Below are positions 45,819-56,011 of a DNA stretch of 64,000 bases, one piece after another. The notes below the pieces were generated by a model, which saw only the letters and a list, made by a program, of their open reading frames with translations, was not told where the DNA came from and ran no database searches. The stretch is from Erigeron canadensis. Taxonomy: Eukaryota > Streptophyta > Magnoliopsida > Asterales > Asteraceae. Numbering within the stretch: the stretch's first letter is position 1; every line of letters starts with the position of its first letter. The DNA is taken from contig NC_057761.1 in NCBI RefSeq assembly GCF_010389155.1, positions 20,276,501 to 20,340,500 of the forward strand, in the 5' to 3' direction. Position numbers and translations under genes: made by a program.

Positions 45819-45925
45819 TTTTCTAGAAGTTGATCTAAGGAACAAAAGAGTATGTAAGGAGTTCTTGATGATAAAAGATGTTGTAGAGAATTTAGGTGAT
45901 TTATGTTGTAGCTTTATTTGTTTGC

Positions 45926-45936
45926 TTTATATATAG
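45926..45936 (-). promoter_or_regulatory. TATA box of SAUR copy 6
   Basis: CTATATATAAA on the minus strand, about 110 bp before the ATG. Confidence 0.7.
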
Positions 45937-46014
45937 CCTTATTGAGGCTACTATTGCCAAGTGGTTGCTAGAAGAGACATTTAATGACGACGAGGACACA
46001 AGATAAAATTTGCA

Positions 46015-46510
46015 AAGAACACATGGTTTGTCATCCAACTTGCAAGGAATAACAAGCGTAATAGCCACAAACCCAAAATGATTGACATAGAAAATGTGGG
46101 GTGCAGTCTAAACGGGCAATTACATAGAAAATTGTCACATGGTTTTGGCTTGATGTTTGAGACCAAACCTTGTGTTTGTGGGACATTGGGTTACTTAGTT
46201 ATTAGTTTATAACTTATGAATCATTATTTGCAAGAAAATTATGTTCTTGCATTTCTTGTTGAGATAAAAGGTACATTTAATGATAGATGTTGACATAAAA
46301 ATATAAGAACACACAATTTCACATGGTTTTGTTATATACAAAACTGGAAATAGAACAAAACAAAGGATGTAGGACGCAAATCTGAAATAAATTCTTTACT
46401 CGGAAACAAACTAAGTACGGGGTATATTGCGGAAAGTGTATGGCCAGAAATCTTAATACAACAAGTGCAAATTGGCGAAAAAGAGTGTGAAAGTCACATG
46501 GATTTGTCTT
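46015..46510 (-). promoter_or_regulatory. Upstream module with four CACATGG repeats (SAUR copy 6)
   Basis: CACATGG at 46020, 46136, 46320 and 46495, in the same order as upstream of copies 1 and 4. Confidence 0.45.
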
Positions 46511-46559
46511 AATAATGATTGTGATCATTATTTTCATATGTAGGACACTGTGTCTTACC

Positions 46560-47103
46560 ACCTAATGACCTATACATCTCGTGTCCCATAAATGTGCCCC
46601 GGACATGTTTTACGATTTGCCTAATAAAAATCCTTATCATATATCATTCTTTAAAACTGCAATGGACAGATATCAACCTATTATTTCCCATTTTTGACCC
46701 ATTTCAAAGTACCCTCAAACAAAGTAAAATTGGTTATTTAATTTACACATGTTAAATTGAATTGCAAATTAGGTTTGTGAGACTTTTAAGCAAATTCCAA
46801 ACAGCCTTTTACAATGCTGGAGTTAATTTGTGCGTATTTAGTAATGGTGTATCAATAGAGGTTTTTAGTGTATATTTTTTCCATAGTTATGGACTCGTGT
46901 CAAGCTATATTTAGTAGAATGGTTTTCTCGGATCAGATTAGTATTATGCGGCTTTAGGGCCACAATAAATCTTGAATTTAACAAAAAAGATACACTTACA
47001 AAATTGTTAGACATAAGATGATATCAATTTCCATCCTCTTATTGACTTATTAGGTTTCTAACGTGAATTGATCTCAAAAAATCGTTCGTTACTGAGTACT
47101 AGG
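46560..47103. other. Intergenic spacer
   Basis: No gene seen. Decayed relatives of the 4800-4920 and 43445-43560 stretches are recognisable at 46880-46990. The sequence then diverges as the trnP-like remnant begins. Confidence 0.5.
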
Positions 47104-47112
47104 TAGGAATGA

Positions 47113-47716
47113 TGTTGGATATTTTAGTGTAATTGGGTTAACTTGTTTGATTAATAACGTCATAATAATACATCATATAGGATTGGTGGTGCGGAGTGCA
47201 CGCCTATTTGAATTTGTTATGACCTTAGGGGCGAAGCCCCTAAGGTACGGGGGTCCGGGGGCAGCGCCCCTGGGAGCGGGGTCCAAGGGGCGGCAGCCCG
47301 TGGCGGGGTCTAAGGGGCAGAGCCCCTGGCTGGGGTCGAGCTGTTATCTCGAATTTAATTTTCCGACATATTGCTATATTGAAAATCCCTCCGAAAATTT
47401 AATTTTCGGAACTTGAGGGACCAAATGTGGCAACTCGAAAAACCCATATTGTTAATTGCCGTTTATGCAGTTTTATGGGCCAACAGATATATATATCAGT
47501 ATATGTCCCGTATGTAAGAGGTTCTGATCATTCTTTTCTTTTTCTCTGGTTCCTTCTCTCTCAAACACATCCACACAGAAAATTCTTAATCTTTGATTGT
47601 ATCCGATTGAATAGTTTGGGTGAACCGCCAAATTGATTCAATCTGAAAGCGATCACGTGCCTTCAAAGATTGATTTGTATCAGGTTATCTGTTTGTTATC
47701 TCGAATTTCCCAAACA
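47113..47716 (+). mobile_element. Solo LTR, copia-like, TSD AATGA
   Basis: It begins TGTTGGATATTTTAG and ends CCCAAACA, and is flanked by AATGA at 47108-47112 and 47717-47721. 604 bp, with no element genes. A GC-rich block (47219-47340) of GGGGC/GCCCC words stands out from the AT-rich surroundings. A CT-rich stretch lies at 47530-47575. The orientation is uncertain. Confidence 0.8.
47219..47340. repeat. GC-rich block of short inverted words in the solo LTR
   Basis: Successive GGGGCGAAGCCCC, GGGGGCAGCGCCCC and GGGGCAGAGCCCC hairpin-like units, linked by GGGGTC. Each unit is a small inverted repeat with a 3-4 base loop. Confidence 0.8.
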
Positions 47717-47780
47717 AATGACAGGATTTGAACCCGTGAGGTTTTGTACACAAAACAAACACGCTCTGCACTACACCCCT

Positions 47781-48425
47781 TCCATTGATCTACAATGTCA
47801 TTGTAGAGAATTCCTATCTTGTTTTCTATATCGTCATTGCCTATAATAAAATCTAGAACTTTTGGTATCTTAAAGACGGCAAAGGAAACATGGCTACGAT
47901 ATTAGTTGATGAGTACAAATGAAGCTTACACAATTATCCAGCGTTTTTCATGTTCAAAACGACATATATACTTTCATGAATGAGATGAGTCGACTCCTTA
48001 AAGATACAAAATAAATGAACAATAGTTCCACTTCTATAGGAAACAATATATGAAATGGATTTCGATAATGAGCTGCCATTTCATTAAAAATAGCTACTAA
48101 TAGGAAGATGGTGATCTTTATCTATAAAATACATTAACTTAACTATGCTCGCTGGAATTATGACTGTGTCCAATTGTGTTTAGTTATAGAGCCCGTTTTC
48201 ACGATGCATTTAGAGACCACATTTACTGGATCATTTTTGGATAGTTAAGTACATAATTAAAGATACAGAACACAAACTTGAGTTGTTTGTAGCCCCAATG
48301 ATTCAAGAATCTATACTATCAGTAATTTCTATTTGAATTCTTTTAAAATGGTACAAGCTAGTATCTATTTATGTACAAAAATTGTCTACTGGTTAGTGAC
48401 ATATACTATTAACGTCTCAAGTAAT
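47781..48425. other. Intergenic region
   Basis: No gene seen. 47781-47900 might continue the organelle-derived insert. From about 47990 it matches the SAUR 3' flanks at 5010-5400 and 43650-44040. Confidence 0.45.
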
Positions 48426-48728
48426 TTACAGTACACCGAAACGGGCAGCAACGTCGGTAAACATATCTTGACTGCATGGAAGTGTGAGGCCACCCATTGG
48501 ATAGTCATATCCGAACTTCTCCTCTGATCGGCGAAGTAGTTATTCTTGAAATGAAGGTTGGCTTAACAAAGAAACTGGAACCACAAATCTCTTTTTTTCT
48601 TGCTCTCCAACATAAATAGCTAAATAGCCTTTAGGGGTGTCTATTGATGTAGTTTTGCTTCTCCCATTTGATAATGATCTTCGAAAATTTTGTTTTGCTT
48701 GAATAATTCGAGGCATAAGGACTGCCAT
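48426..48728 (-). pseudogene. SAUR type B pseudogene with inserted stop codon
   Basis: From [20 protein letters not shown] at 48728, the frame runs without shift to the TAA after GVL at 48426. It is 303 bp against 300 bp in the sister at 44059. The extra three bases create a TAA at 48540-48542, between SQPSFQE and LLRRSEEKFG, so the protein is cut at about residue 62. Everything downstream, including PMGGLTLPC, is still open. Some further changes (EEKFGYDYP) are seen past the stop. It is most likely a recent pseudogene. Its upstream region is interrupted by the 10.8-kb gypsy insertion only about 180 bp from the ATG. Confidence 0.9.
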
Positions 48729-48842
48729 TTTACTAAATGTCGATGAAGGGACAAAACATTTGAAAGGATTTCTTCTCAATGAAAGATTTTGTAGTAGGAG
48801 ACTCTGAAAATTTTGTTGTTGTTGGATTGCTTATGGTTATGC

Positions 48843-48852
48843 TTTATATAGA
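48843..48852 (-). promoter_or_regulatory. TATA box of the SAUR pseudogene at 48426
   Basis: TATATAAA on the minus strand, about 115 bp before the ATG. The gypsy element starts about 60 bp beyond it. Confidence 0.6.
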
Positions 48853-49480
48853 GTCTATTGAGGCTTCTTGGTGATAAATGGAACATTTAATGACTGATCG
48901 TAACCAAAATTGTAACATCCCAAACTTTTCAAGTTTCACTATTTGACTAAACCGTTAGTTAACGTTAGTTTCCGTCAAGTTTATGATCGGATAATGTTAT
49001 TAAATGCTTATGTGTGTTAATATGGTATGTTTATTTTATTGGTGTTAATTTATAGAATTAAGAAGTCGATTGGATGATAATATGTCAAGTTGTTATATTA
49101 TTATCTAAGTTGGAGGGGCTGTGTGAAGGTTAGTAAACCTATCCTTATTATATATATTGATCCTAGGCCTAAAATTTCATTCGTCGTATTGTAGTTGAAA
49201 CTCGAAAAGAAGAAAAAAAACCCAAAACATAGTTGTTATCCTCCATTCAGCCGAAAACATATATATACATACATATTAATAATAAATAAAGGTAGATTTG
49301 TGGTGGGATCTCTGAGTACATCGAAACAAGTCATAGCTATAGGTGATTGATTTTTTTAGCAGCTACAGAGGTAAGAGATTCGTCGTCTTTTATAACTCTT
49401 AAATTCGTAATATAATATTATATTCTTGTATTCTTTAATATTTGTGGTGATAGACTGTTCAAAGACAAAAGTTATTACTA

Positions 49481-49722
49481 AGGGGCAGTTTGGTTCGCTG
49501 AATGTTTTTTAGGGAATTGGAATTTGTTAAAGGAATTAGAATTTGAAGGAATTGGAATCTGAAAGTTTTAATATTTGTCTTATGTTTGGTTGACAGAATT
49601 CAATAGAATTCAGTTAAAGGAATTAAAATATAAACTATGTCAAATGGCACAATTAACCTTTTTTATATTTTTATAATATAATTTTTTCACTTTTATAATA
49701 ACATACTGTTATACATCTAATC

Positions 49723-49774
<52 letters not shown>

Positions 49775-50515
49775 TATATAGATGATAGATAATAATTAAT
49801 ATATATGCTCATTTACGGAGTAACACACCACATAGGCCTTATCGAAGACAAAAAGCCACCCATCACTTCATCAGAAACAAAAAACCCAATCACCGATTCA
49901 CTGATATTTTTTTCACCCATCATGGTCCAACAAGCACACACCGGTGTTACTCCGACGGTTCCCCATCAAGATTTTGTTTTGTTTTTTTTTTCCGAACAAC
50001 ACACCTATCAAGATCCCTTTTTCACCCTTATTAATTTTCTCCGGTAGCTATCTATAATGGTTGTTACTCCGATCGCCGTGAATAAGTAGTGGCGGTAGTG
50101 ACTGTTACTCCGATAAACGTCAGTGTTGACGGCTTTTACTCCAATAAGCAGCGGTGGTGGTGGCTAGTGTTACTCCGATGGTCAGCAACAACGACGGCTA
50201 TTATTCCGGTAAGCAACGGTAGTGGCGGAGATGATGATATGGAGAAGAAAAGATGAAAGGTAGGATAAATCAAACTAAATTAATAATATAGGATCTATTT
50301 GTAAGGAGGGTTATTTTGTCAAAATAGTTGAATTCCATTGGAATTCAAACATTCCATCAATATATTGAAGGAATCTCAAATTCTGTGTTCTAAGGAATTT
50401 GGTGAAAAATTTTGAATTCCAATTCCATCATTTATCTCAACCAAACGTGATTAGGAATGAAATTCAGATTCCAATTCCTACGAATTCCAGGGAATTCTGT
50501 GAACCAAACACCCCT
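49481..50515. mobile_element. 1035-bp TIR element nested in the 5' LTR
   Basis: The ends are AGGGGCAGTTTGGTTCGC and, inverted, AGGGGTGTTTGGTTCAC. The insertion site in the intact partner LTR reads attactaatag (57922-57932), consistent with a TA (or TAA) target duplication. Subterminal GGAATTGGAAT words are inverted at the two ends. No transposase is visible; it contains a (TAA)n run and a degenerate tandem of TGTTACTCCGAT words (50060-50200). TSD and ends fit PIF/Harbinger or mariner-like MITEs; the superfamily is not settled. Confidence 0.78.
49723..49774. repeat. (TAA)n microsatellite
   Basis: About 17 uninterrupted TAA units inside the nested element. Confidence 0.95.
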
Positions 50516-52392
50516 TAATAGTTTTCATGGTGGGGTCGAACTAAATTTAAGAGATTTGGGTTCTTTATGTAAATCCTAGACACAATAGATATAAACAGTT
50601 AAAATAAAAGGATGTTTGTTATTTATTGGGACTAGTCGTCCAATATGACAGAGAAAAAGGTAGGAAAGTATTTTTGCAATAGAAAAGTTCATTGTTTGTA
50701 AGTTGCAACTATTTTGGTCAAAAGCTATATGTACTTAGTGTCAAGTAAACTAAAAAAAAATAAAAACAAAAGCTTCTTTCCTCCTTTGGTGATGTCGACC
50801 AAACCATGGAAACAAACAAATTATTTTGTTTGTTGTAATAAGAAAATTATATATAAAATTCTTATTAATATATGTTGAAATTCTTCTAGCTTTTTACTAT
50901 GGCAGTAAACAAATTATATATTTTAATAGTTAAGATATTTGACATAGTTTTGATTTGGTCGAATTAAAAAAGGGGAGCATAACAATACGTTTTTTTTTAA
51001 TTTAAATAATATGCGTAAACTAGACATGTTAACTAGCGCAAATTATGATAACGTCTTAGTATCATGTACACTATATAGGTATTTGGACATTGACGGATTA
51101 ACGAGTTGGATTACATATTTATCCTACTCGAGGTAAGATAACATCTTTCGTCACCTGATGGTACAACAAAACATAGTTTTTATAAGTTAAACCCCCCAAA
51201 TAAATATAAAGTCATGTTTTTATGATTATGGGATTATATGGGAGGTTCTCATGGGATATGTATAATTACCATTGATGATTAATGGTAAGTCATGTAAGTT
51301 TTAATGGTATGATGATATGCATGTGATATGAAATGATTTAATGCTATGATTATATGAATGTTTGCATGGCTTGAACACCTAGTCACTAGACATATGAATA
51401 GGATTGCCATGTCACGTGCACGTTTAAGGGCCCTAAAGTAAAGATGATTTTATGTGATTAGTTTAGGTGAAAGTTAGCCTAAGCTAATATAATTAATAAG
51501 TCTCGAGCATATATAAAGTCTTGTGTTAAGCTTAACCCGTGCTAGTTCCTCGGAGCTAGGGCGTACGTGGTCACGTGGTTTAGGAATCATGATACCTCCC
51601 GTGGCATAGTTATGTTTGAGTATTCCGGGTGGAGTAAGTAACCACCAATGCGTAAATGTATAAACGGTTTATTCACTTGGATAGACATTGTCTTTCCTTA
51701 ACGACGCCGATGGACCACCTTATGGTTTACCCATCATGTCAGATGTGGGGACTCCATGTATGGTCTATGACCACCTACACACAACCCCACATCCCTATGT
51801 AAGTGGCATAAGTCACTTAGCCTATGTCTAGGCAAAGATATAAAGTAATGAAAGAAAGATATGAAAGAAAAGTTAGGCACATTAGGTATATGATGATCCT
51901 ATTGTGTTATATGCTATGTATGTGATAATAACTCTTATGACACGTTTTGTTAATATATTATGAAATGGCAAATGTTTTCAAATCATGTTATCTTACTTAG
52001 CTAATTTATTAGCTAACACTTGTTCTTTTGAAAATGTTGTGCCTTCAGGATAAGCAAGCTTGAGCTAGGAAAAGATTAGTTCGGTGAGATGGGTAGAAGT
52101 AATAAAGAAGATTGGCATTAGACATTGAATGCTTAGACTTCACCTTTTAGCCATTGTTTGACTACTTTATTTTTGATTTATGATGCATGTAATAATGATG
52201 GCATTTATGTTGGTGCCATGACTTGGATTTTACTTTTATTGTTTTAATGATGTGCATTAGTAACACCATTTATGAAAGGTACCATCTGTTACGGATGGGG
52301 CAATTTTTAAAGTGATCTTTTCCGCTACATTTTAAACGCCGTTTGGCAAAGTTTTTCAAAATCTAGGTTTTTAAATGATGGGTGTTACATGG

Positions 52393-52403
52393 TGGTATCA
52401 GAG
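52393..52403 (+). other. Primer binding site of the gypsy element
   Basis: TGGTATCAGAG, complementary to initiator tRNA-Met, three bases after the 5' LTR. Confidence 0.9.
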
Positions 52404-52656
52404 AAATGGTTTAAGTGAACCAAAATTCGACCAAGACCATAGGATTTTAGATTTAAACCGCATGAGAAATGATAGGCTTAAGTAGTGATGCTTTAGCTTT
52501 ATGATTAAATGTCTTTAGGATGGGTTGGGATGAGCGTGAGTGTAGGTTTGAGGCTTGATTATGTTTACGATATGTTTATGCAATTACGTAGGCCCTAACC
52601 TCTCTTTTGTTCTCACTCAATTCATCTCTAATCATCGTCATTATGTTGTAGACAAA

Positions 52657-53900
52657 ATGGTTAATACCCGTGCCACTAGTCAACGTGATGGAGCTACCAC
52701 TAGCAATGCTCCTATTCACCGGAATGAGGTTAGAAATCCGGCTAATCCAAGGCCTAATCGAAGGCCATATCCCGGTGAACAACCAACTAGGTCGGAGATT
52801 GAACGAGCAAACCCGGTAATCGAGCAAATTCCTACTCAAGCTGAAATGTATGAGGAATTGAGGCTATGCGAGCTCAACTACAAAGAACCGAACAAGAACT
52901 TGCACAAGTAAGGGCTGAAAGAGAAGTCAACTCACACGGGGAAGAGCATACGGCTTCTAATTGCTCCAACCGTGTTGAGCCATCCATGATAAGGTCACAA
53001 GGTGCTCCAGTGAATGATCGGGTTGTTTTTCATGCTGAGAATGTTAATGTTGGAGGAAATGTAATTCCCGTTGGTTATGTTCCACGACCTAAAGAGTTCA
53101 AGTTTGAGAGTTTCAAGAGATGTGGTGCGAAGGACTTTTATGGTAACCTTGATGTAGTTGGTTGTATGGAATGGCTAGAAGATATTGAAGTTGTGTTTGC
53201 TTCATGTGATTGCCCTGAAGATAAGAAGGTGTTGAGTGCTTCTAGAATGTTGAAAGAGGGTGCTCGTGATTGGTGGAGGGGCACTACGGTTTCTATGACC
53301 CCTGCTGTGAGGTCTGCTTTGACTTGGGATCATTTCAAGGAGAAGTTCATGGAGGAGTATATTGGTACCCGTGAGAAAAGGTTGCTCGAGAAGGAATTTC
53401 GTGCTCTTAAAGTTGATGTTGGAGGCATGGCCGAATATGCTTGTTCGCTCATGTCAAAGATTAAGTTTGTGGAGCACTTGGTTCCTAATGAAGAAGACAA
53501 AGTTGCTGCTTATGTAGATGGTATTCCAGCTAGCTATCGAGGTATCTGTAGGCAACATGCCACTCTTGTAGGTGCTATCAAGGAATCTAAGAAGCTGGAT
53601 GATGATTTCAAGACTGAGAAGGCTACTGTGAAGGCAAATGAGGATAAGAAATCTGGTTCTAAAAGGGAGTATGATGGATCATCGGGTTCTAGTGGAAAGT
53701 TCAAGAAAAGATCATCGTCAACGGGTAGAAGCAACAACTATGCAAAGCCGAAGAACTGGTATGGTACTTGTGAGGCTCCTCACTCAGGTCCATGTTCAGA
53801 TAAGACTCGTAGGTGTGATACTTGTGGTGTCACCAACACGGTCATTTCATCAAGGATTGCCCGCAAGGAAAAGATGATGGAAAGAAGACGGTTGCACCAA
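52657..53900 (+). pseudogene. gypsy gag (two frameshifts)
   Basis: Start at the ATG of MVNTRATSQRDG (52657). The first frame is lost near 52855-52870. The next frame carries the retrotransposon gag domain: KEFKFESFKRCGAKDF, MEWLEDIEVVF, ASRMLKEGARDWW, TWDHFKEKFMEEYI, RALKVDVGGMAEY. A basic Ser/Lys linker follows and then a CCHC zinc knuckle. The knuckle itself is split by a second shift near 53810-53835: the first two cysteines lie in one frame and the GHFIKDC part in the next. Gag would coat element RNA; this copy cannot. Confidence 0.88.
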
Positions 53901-54724
53901 AGCCAAAAGTTCGAGCCTTACAGATGACAGTTGAAGCTGCCAAGGACAACGATGAGGTAGTAAGCGGTACTTTTCTTGTTAATTCAATACATGCTTCTGT
54001 TCTTTTTGATTCGGGTGCAAATAGGTCTTTTGTGTCTACTTTATTTGCTCCTAAGCTCGATAGAGATACTACTCCCCTAGATTGTTCTATAGAAGTTGAG
54101 GTTACTAACGGTACTATTAGTGACATTCGAGAGGGTTATGATGATTGTTCCATTGAAATAGAAGGTCGTTCCTTTCCGGTCCAGTTATTGCCCACTACTC
54201 TTGCTGGGTTTGATGTGGTGATTGGCATGGACTGGTTATCTCAACATGATGCTAATATTTTATGTTCCCAAAAGATCGTGTGTTTCTCTTTTCTAGATGG
54301 TAAAGTTATTTCAGTTTATGGAGACAAGAAGAAAGGAAGCTTGAAGATCATTAATTTGATGAAGGCTCTCAAATGTATCCGACAAAATAAGAACCACTTC
54401 CTTGCTTATGTTATTAATGCACGAAAAGAAAAGTCTCCCATTTCAGATGTTGATGTGGTTTCTGAATTTTCTGATATCTTTCCTGATGATCTTCCCGGTA
54501 TTCCTCCTGACCGTGAGGTTACATTTCAGATTGATCTTGTACCCGGTGCTACTCCTGTTGCAAAAGCACCATATCGTTTGGCTCCTACAAAAATGAAAGA
54601 GCTTATGTCTCAGCTCCAAGAGCTACTTGACAAAGGTTTCATACGTCCAAGTTCCTCACCTTGGGGAGCTCCTGTTGTCTTTGTCAAAAAGAAAGATGGT
54701 TCTATGCGTATGTGCATAGACTAA
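53822..54724 (+). pseudogene. gypsy protease and start of reverse transcriptase
   Basis: Contains the end of the zinc knuckle, then a retropepsin-like protease (VLFDSGANRSFVS, and the DVVIGMDWLSQHDA flap-side segment), a linker, and the RT N-terminus with GFIRPSSSPWGAPVVFVKKK. It stops at 54722-54724, where TAA follows CID; the same frame continues beyond. One base change would explain it. Confidence 0.88.
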
Positions 54725-56011
54725 CGTGAGCTTAATAAGCGAACGGTTAAGAATAAGTATCCTCTCCCACGTATCAATGATCTCTTCGATCAACTCCATG
54801 GTGCTTCTTACTTCTCAAAGATCGACTTGTGGTCTGGCTATCATCAATTAAAAGTCAAAAAGGAAGATGTAGCCAAGACAGCTTTTCGTACACGTTATGG
54901 GCACTATGAGTTTCTTGTCATGCCATTTGGGTTGACAAATGCTCCTACCGCTTTTATGGATTTAATGAATCGGGTATGTCGCCCATTCTTAGATCATTTT
55001 GTAATTGTCTTCATTGACAATATTCTTATCTATTCAAAGTCTGAAGCTGAGCACCGTGAGCACTTAAGAGCCGTCCTTGAGGTTCTTAGGGAGAAAAAGT
55101 TATATGCAAAGTTCTCAAAGTGTGAATTCCGGCTTCGAGAAGTTCAATTTCTCGGGCATGTCATCTCTTCCAAAGGTATTAAAGTTGATCCCACAAAGAT
55201 TGAAGTTGTCTCCAAATGGGAACAACCAAAGACGCCTACGGAAATCAAAAGTTTTCTTGGTTTAGCGGGCTACTATCGAAGGTTCATTCAAGATTTCTCT
55301 CGTATAGCTAAGCCTATGACCGAATTGACAAAGAAAGGAGTGAAGTATGTGTGGACTGAAGCACAAGAAAAGGCCTTCCAGACGTTAAAGAAAAAGCTAT
55401 GTGAAGCTTCTGTCCTCGCCTTACCAGAAGGTACTGGTGATCTTGTTGTTTATAGTGATGCATCTATTTCAGGTTTGGGTTGTGTTCTAATGCAAAGAGA
55501 CAAAGTCATTGCATATGCTTCACGCGAGTTGAAGCCTCATGAAAAGAACTACCTCACTCATGACCTTGAATTAGCTGCTGTGGTGTTTGCTTTGAAGCTA
55601 TGGAGACACTACTTATATGGCACTAAGTGTACATTGTACACTGATCATAAAAGTTTGCACTATGTGTTCACTCAAAAGGATATGAATGTAAGACAACGAA
55701 GATGGATGGAACTCCTGAAAGATTATGATTGTGAGATAAAGTATCATCCTGGTAAAGCTAATGTGGTGGCAGATGCGTTGAGCCGAAAAGTGAAGAATTT
55801 TTCTTGTAGATTGATGAGTATGGTTGTCCAAGCTAAGTCTGGGTTACTTGAACGAATCAAGGAAGCCCAAGCTAAAGCTCTACTGAAAGAAAATGTTGAT
55901 AAAGAAAGTATCGGCAAGAAGAAGCAACTTGCTATGGAAATGAATAGCCGTGGATTTCAGACCTATAAAGGCCGGATTGGGTACCATTGCTTGATGGTAA
56001 CCGTGAGTTGA
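54725..56011 (+). pseudogene. gypsy reverse transcriptase and RNase H, catalytic Asp changed
   Basis: Same frame as the preceding piece. RT motifs: [29 protein letters not shown], then the active-site box reading FIDNILIY. The second of the two catalytic aspartates is an Asn (codon at 55019-55021). RNase H follows: [38 protein letters not shown], ending near DALSRK. A missing base near 55979 then shifts the frame before integrase. RT with this change would not be expected to polymerise DNA. Confidence 0.88.

Larger units (their letters stand above)
47104..47780 (-). pseudogene. Plastid-type trnP(UGG)-like remnant, interrupted by a solo LTR
   Basis: On the minus strand, 47780 downward reads AGGGGTGTAGTGCAG, then GCGTGTTTGTTTTGTGTAC, then CACGGGTTCAAATCCTGTCA. 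This is the layout of a plastid trnP-UGG gene with its acceptor 5' strand, anticodon arm and T arm, but about nine bases of the D arm are missing and the anticodon position reads TGT instead of TGG. The last acceptor bases lie on the far side of the LTR as TAGGAATGA at 47104-47112. It is likely a nuclear copy of organelle DNA. Identification relies on my memory of the plastid gene. Confidence 0.7.
48911..52389 (+). repeat. 5' LTR of the gypsy element (with nested insertion)
   Basis: 3479 bp, including the nested element at 49481-50515. A stretch of about 40 bp near 51365-51405 is absent from the partner LTR. Confidence 0.92.

Noticed and set aside
47147..47416. 89-codon open frame
   Set aside because: It lies in a solo LTR and its composition comes from the GC-rich hairpin block; no protein-like pattern is seen.
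49805..50047. 80-codon open frame in the nested TIR element
   Set aside because: No transposase motif; low-complexity content.
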